The notes beneath the pieces are model-generated. The model searched no databases, was not told the DNA's origin, and saw only the letters and a program-made list of their open reading frames with translations. Positions 59,916 through 64,000 of a DNA stretch of 64,000 bases are shown in pieces. The stretch's first letter is position 1. The number at the start of each line of letters is the position of its first letter. The position numbers were made by a program, and so were the translations under genes. This stretch comes from Hymenopellis radicata (taxonomy: Eukaryota; Basidiomycota; Agaricomycetes; Agaricales; Physalacriaceae): the NCBI GenBank assembly GCA_015501595.1, contig JADNRX010000001.1, forward strand, positions 248,001 to 312,000, in the 5' to 3' direction.

Positions 59916-60703
59916 GGCAAGACACAAGGAAGCGGGACGTCCAACAGTCCGAAGAAATCAATAGCATTTATAAAGGATCGGCTGAACTTGGGGGAGGCTT
60001 GGGAAAACGTTGATTTGTGATAAAGGCGCGAAGAGCCGAAACACGGCAACTGACGTTCTGAGTCAGGAAAGCTTACAAACATGAGGCGAACCTCTGCGAT
60101 TTCCCAGAAATGGAAAGCAAACAATTTGTCGAGTCCAGAGTTAGTCCGAGGTGATTCGTATGCGATGTTCGATTGTGTTCGAAGAGGACCAGAGAGCGTT
60201 ACAGAACTACCGCAGGCGCCGAAATAGACGCGGGGGGCATTAATGAAAAGAATGTGGCGCATAATTAGATTGGCAACTTAGGCTTGCCGTTACTCATCCA
60301 GCGCAGGGTGAATCGGACGCGCTGCCAATTGAAGCAAGAATCCGATAGTTCCGGTAAAGTTGACGAAGCCATGATGACGACAAGTCGGCAAATGGCATGT
60401 CGCTTCCTGGCGCCTTTTTCCGACAGGAAGACTTCAGAGAGTTGAGGAACATGCTTACATTTGACTGTGCAAAATGTGCAGCCAACTGCGCCAACTGCCG
60501 CCTATGCGCCTATCCGTCGTTGATATAGTAATACTGATATAGTGGCAGGAGCAAACATTGACAAACAAAAACACCGAGATCATCGTCGTGACGGAGCGAT
60601 CTTATCAGCAGATCTTATCGGCTGTTTGGAGAATTCGACTAGCTGGATCTGGTGCAGCCTCGGTTCAAAGGCGACCACGACCACGTAAACGCAGTCTCGC
60701 TCA
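59916..60703. other. Shared upstream region of YTP1 and the MFS permease
   Basis: 788 bp between divergent start codons. A 133-codon antisense reading at 59861-60262 overlaps the YTP1 signal peptide codons and has no family pattern. The stretch at 60525-60541 has two copies of GATATAGT 12 bases apart. No supported gene. Confidence 0.5.
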
Positions 60704-63003
60704 ATGGCTTTCCTATCTAAAACGAGGAGATTTTTATGGGGAGAAGTTCCATCTACCAGGGAGGAATCCAAACTGCTCTTCAAGATAGACTGGTTTATCC
60801 TCAGTTATTGTTGCCTCATGGTACGTTCTTGGCCGCCGAAACTCTGACAGTACTCTGATACCCGTTTAAATAGTATTTCACCAACTGTGAGTACTTGCTT
60901 TGTTCCGTGGGTTGACAGTCCAACGCTGATCTCATGATCGGTTTGAAGATCTAGATCGTTCAAACATCTCCAATGCCTATGTATCGGGAATGAAGGAGGA
61001 ACTCAACATGGTTGGAACTGAGTTCAACGTGCGTCAAGAATCGTAGTTATTTTCGCGCGCTTATCGTTTCGTCGGCAGAAAATAAACACAATTTTTACCT
61101 GCGGATACATTATCGGAATGATTCCGAGTGAGTCCTTTCGCTCACATCCTTTCTCCCTTTGGTTTCACGACCCAGTATTGATGTTGTTCCAGACAACATG
61201 ATGCTCCAGATCGTGTCGCCTCGAATCTGGCTACCTTCCATGCAGATTGTGTGGGGCGTTTTGACGTTCTGGTTCGTCCTAGCCTCACTTCGTGCAGCAT
61301 GAACCTGTAATGACGTAAACGCATACAGTACGAGTGCCGTGCATAATGTAGAGTCGGTTAGCTCTATGGTCTCCCGATGTCCTACACCTGTGCTAACCCT
61401 CTATTAGATCTATGCAATTCGGTTCTTTCAAGCTATGGCTGAATCATCGACCTTCGTCGGCACCCATTACATCCTAGGATCGTATGTGCTTCGCGCGATC
61501 TCTTGAAAGTTCTATGCAAACGCTCCCCAAGCTGGTATAAACCTGGTGAATTAGGGAAACGCTCTGGGATCTTCACGAGTTCCGGTCTGATAGGAACGCT
61601 GTAAATGCTTGCACCCAAGTTATCCATGCTGCAGGTAATTAATTTTACCTCTTACAGGTTTTCAGGTGTTCTACAAGCGGCAGTATACAGGTACGTCTCA
61701 TGCGTCGGCGAAGAGATGAATATATCGATTAACGGTACAGACACCTCAACGGCGTATCCGGTCGCAGTGGTTGGCGTTGGTTGTAAGCTCCCAGTTCTGT
61801 CTGCTCTGCCAGAGGCTAAGAAGAGTGCAAGATTCATTATAGATGGAATAATTACGCTGCCTATCGCCCTCTATGGTTTCCTTGTCTTCCCCGACGTTCC
61901 TTTAACGACCAAAGCATTCTATCTCTCCATAGAGGTACGTGTATCTTTTCGCCACCGTAGCTTCACCACTTACTTAATATTGTATACATAGGAACGAAAA
62001 TTGGCGTCGGATAGGATTCAAGCAGAGATACAGGTTGCCCGGGACCCTGTTACATGGCGCACTGCGAAACGAATCCTTAGCAAATGGAGGTGGTACGGCT
62101 GTAGTCTCTTAGTAGGTCGTTTCCAGTTCTGGTGCTGTATACTCGTTCATGATGCAGTTCGCCATTTCCGGAGAAACAGAATCTTTCGGCTCAAACAACA
62201 TAATGGGACAATGGATGAAAGCAATCGGGGGGTATTCCGTAGAGCAAATAGGTTAGTTCGCAGTCGAGAATCTGATTTCATTTTCTAACTTTGGTTATGG
62301 CCTTTAGATTACTATCCGCTAGGCGCCACGGCGGTCGCAATAGCGTCAACTCTAATATGCGCCACATGGACCGATTATACACGCGTCCGATGGCCCGTCT
62401 TGGTATACATGGCTGTTGCATGCATAATTTCTGCGAGCTGCTTGATTGTGTGGAGCAGTCCTACCGGGCTCAAGTTCTTTGCTTTCTGTTAGTGTTTTCG
62501 GGACGCCTTCAGCAAATGCTGACCAGTTTGTCAGATATTGCCGGAGCTTCTTTTGCCGGACAGGCTACAACTTTCGCGTACGCAGTTACACTCTTTGGCA
62601 TGTACTGCGAATACTCATCGTGTACCAGGTGGGCCAACCAAATATGCGCAGACGACGATCAAGAGAGAGGCATCGTCCTTGCTTCGATGAAGTACGTCTG
62701 CTTCAGTCTGTTCGTTTTTAGGCTGACCGTGTTAGTATGTGGAACAATGTCATCAATGCGTGGTGGTCCTTGGTCTTTTACCCCGCCACCGATGCGCCAA
62801 AGTTCCACAAGGGCATGATTGCCATGATCTGCGCCAGCGTCGCAACACTGGGAGTGACATGGCTTGTCTGGTATCTAGAGAAGAGAGAGAACCGGATGAA
62901 GGACGACGACTCGTATTCTAGAAGCGTACACAGTGACGGAGGGCCAGAAACGCGAGGCGAAGATGAGAAGAAAAGGGAGATGGGTGAGGAAGTGAAGGTG
63001 TAA
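60704..63003 (+). CDS. MFS permease of the allantoate/pantothenate (ACS, Dal5/Liz1) family
   Basis: Twelve-TM plasma membrane importer of an organic anion or vitamin. The family includes allantoate, pantothenate, biotin and nicotinate carriers, and I cannot tell which. Spliced motifs: TRRFLWGEVPSTREESKLL, IDWFILSYCCLMYFTNYLDRS, NAYVSGMKEELNMVGTEFN, QAMAESSTFVGTHYILGSWY, KRSGIFTSSGLIGTLFSG, FIIDGIITLPIALYGF, NYYPLGATAVAIASTLICAT, ADDDQERGIVLASMNMWNN and TDAPKFHKGMIAMI. The tail is charged. At least 14 introns. YFTN is carried by a 13-nt exon (60874-60886) between canonical sites. Stop 63001-63003. The conserved W in FAYAVWANQICAD-type text sits at an exon join near 62580-62640. Confidence 0.9.
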
Positions 63004-63273
63004 CTATCAGAGACGAGTAAATGCCAGCGGTGTCTGTCCGGTAAATTATGTAGAGTAAATTTGATGGTCTGTTGGCGGAGTGGGAATAATATGAACTCTC
63101 TAAGAGCTGTATATTTCGCTCACTCGCTCTACATAATTTTGTCCATCATGCCATGGCAGTAACGTGGCACGCATGTGTTTTCCTTGTGGTCGGGAGAAGC
63201 GCGGCCCTGTCGCCTCAAAACTGGGTCAATGTTTCAACGTTAACAGGCGCATGTTTTCCAGCGTCCTATTCTC

Positions 63274-64000
63274 ATGCAACGATTCCTCGTCAGAAACCCT
63301 GGAAAGATTCCCCAAGAGCTTGTCGACATCGTGCTCGACTTTCTCGACGACGACCTACCCTCTCTCATTGCCTGCGCTACTGTATGTCGAACCTGGGCGC
63401 ACACAGCTCAAGCCCACATCTTCTCTCGCGTAGTTCTGCGTAGAGACGACGGGAGAAAGCCTTCGTGGGAGCATGATGCCAAAATCCAGCGCATACAAGC
63501 TTTCTGTCGTCTTATTTCGGCCAACGACCATCTGGCACCGTTCATTCATTCCATCGAGCTGCGCTCAAAGGGCCCTGCGCTCTTTTCCACCATCCAGCGT
63601 AACGTGCAGTCGTGGTGGCTGCCGCTCAAGGATACCCTCGGACCTTTGATACCCACTTTCACGAGATTGAAGCGTCTAGAGCTTCGTTATGAACGCGTTT
63701 ATGGATGGGAGGCGTTTCTGGCATGGGAGGGCGCCCGGAATCTCACTTTGGGATCGTCTTGTCTTCGGAAATTGGATCTTCGGAGGGTCACCTTTGAGGA
63801 TTTGGCATCTTTCTTACGTCTCCTAGAAAGCGTTTCTACGCTTGACCGACTGGCACTACAGGATATCGCTTTTATTGAAAGTGAACCACCTCTGGATGCC
63901 CACGATCCTCTCCCCATCAAGGTTTCAGGCAGTACGGTGGCGTTGAAGTCTCTTTCGATCCATGGTTTGCCTCGCCACGTCTACGAGGTTATTGCCAGTG
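63274..64000 (+). CDS. F-box-like protein, 5' part
   Basis: Reads open from ATG 63274 (MQRFLVRNPGKIPQELVD) to the window edge. The F-box-like motif is IPQELVDIVLDFLDDDLPSL followed by ATVCRTWAHTAQAHIFSRVV. The rest is leucine-rich (FTRLKRLELRYERVYGWEAF, LRKLDLRRVTFEDLASFL, VALKSLSIHGLP), as in the large expanded F-box/LRR-like family of mushrooms, where the F-box end joins SCF ubiquitin ligases and the repeats pick targets. There is no intron in the visible 242 codons. The 3' end is outside. Confidence 0.85.
   Translation, partial: MQRFLVRNPGKIPQELVDIVLDFLDDDLPSLIACATVCRTWAHTAQAHIFSRVVLRRDDGRKPSWEHDAKIQRIQAFCRLISANDHLAPFIHSIELRSKGPALFSTIQRNVQSWWLPLKDTLGPLIPTFTRLKRLELRYERVYGWEAFLAWEGARNLTLGSSCLRKLDLRRVTFEDLASFLRLLESVSTLDRLALQDIAFIESEPPLDAHDPLPIKVSGSTVALKSLSIHGLPRHVYEVIAS

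Noticed and set aside
59861..60262. 133-codon minus-strand reading upstream of YTP1
   Set aside because: It overlaps the YTP1 signal-peptide codons in another frame and has no recognisable motif.

Overview
The window is nuclear DNA of a mushroom-forming basidiomycete (Agaricomycetes-like). The basis is gene density (about 27 protein genes in 64 kb), many GT-AG introns of roughly 45-65 bases, a fungal-only multi-pass membrane family, a small double-stranded-RNA-binding-like ORF, and the closest remembered matches of conserved genes. I saw no tRNA, rRNA, transposon, CRISPR or viral element. Most genes are housekeeping.

Layout, left to right. 1-9.6 kb: the 3' part of SLA1 (endocytic actin adaptor) meets the very long SEC7 Arf-GEF tail to tail. 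9.7-17.1 kb: deoxyhypusine synthase, a divergent 14-3-3 protein, an ARO8-type aminotransferase and the nucleoporin NSP1. 17.2-24.6 kb: an unnamed multi-pass membrane protein, the MET10 sulfite reductase flavoprotein, and a BNA3-type kynurenine aminotransferase. 24.7-33.2 kb: an SLH1/ASCC3-type helicase with an eroded second half, then a hexose transporter. 33.3-40.8 kb: RRP8 rRNA methyltransferase, uracil phosphoribosyltransferase, an inositol polyphosphate multikinase, and a large ankyrin-dysferlin-FYVE-RING protein. 40.9-46.8 kb: an acidic hypothetical, a PI31 proteasome regulator and PRP5. 47.4-57.3 kb: a small dsRBD-like ORF, CDT1, two tandem proteins with a putative NYN-like domain plus CCCH zinc fingers, RhoGDI and COQ2. 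57.5-64 kb: YTP1, an allantoate/pantothenate-type MFS permease and the start of an F-box gene.

Organisation: there are no operons. Neighbours mostly alternate strand, giving short head-to-head promoters (94-790 bp) and very short tail-to-tail gaps (about 80-280 bp).

The most interesting points are: (i) a set of very small internal exons (3, 4, 11, 13 and 14 nt), each restoring conserved protein motifs, including a 3-nt exon that supplies one histidine of a FYVE zinc site; (ii) a tandem pair of putative NYN-nuclease/CCCH proteins, resembling Regnase in architecture, with one copy partly eroded at its presumed active site; (iii) an SLH1-like helicase without an intact second DExH motif and without the terminal Sec63 domain; (iv) several single-base frame breaks of the same direction in conserved genes (PRP5, PI31 twice, probably MET10 and SLA1), which look like assembly or sequencing deletions and will mislead gene callers.
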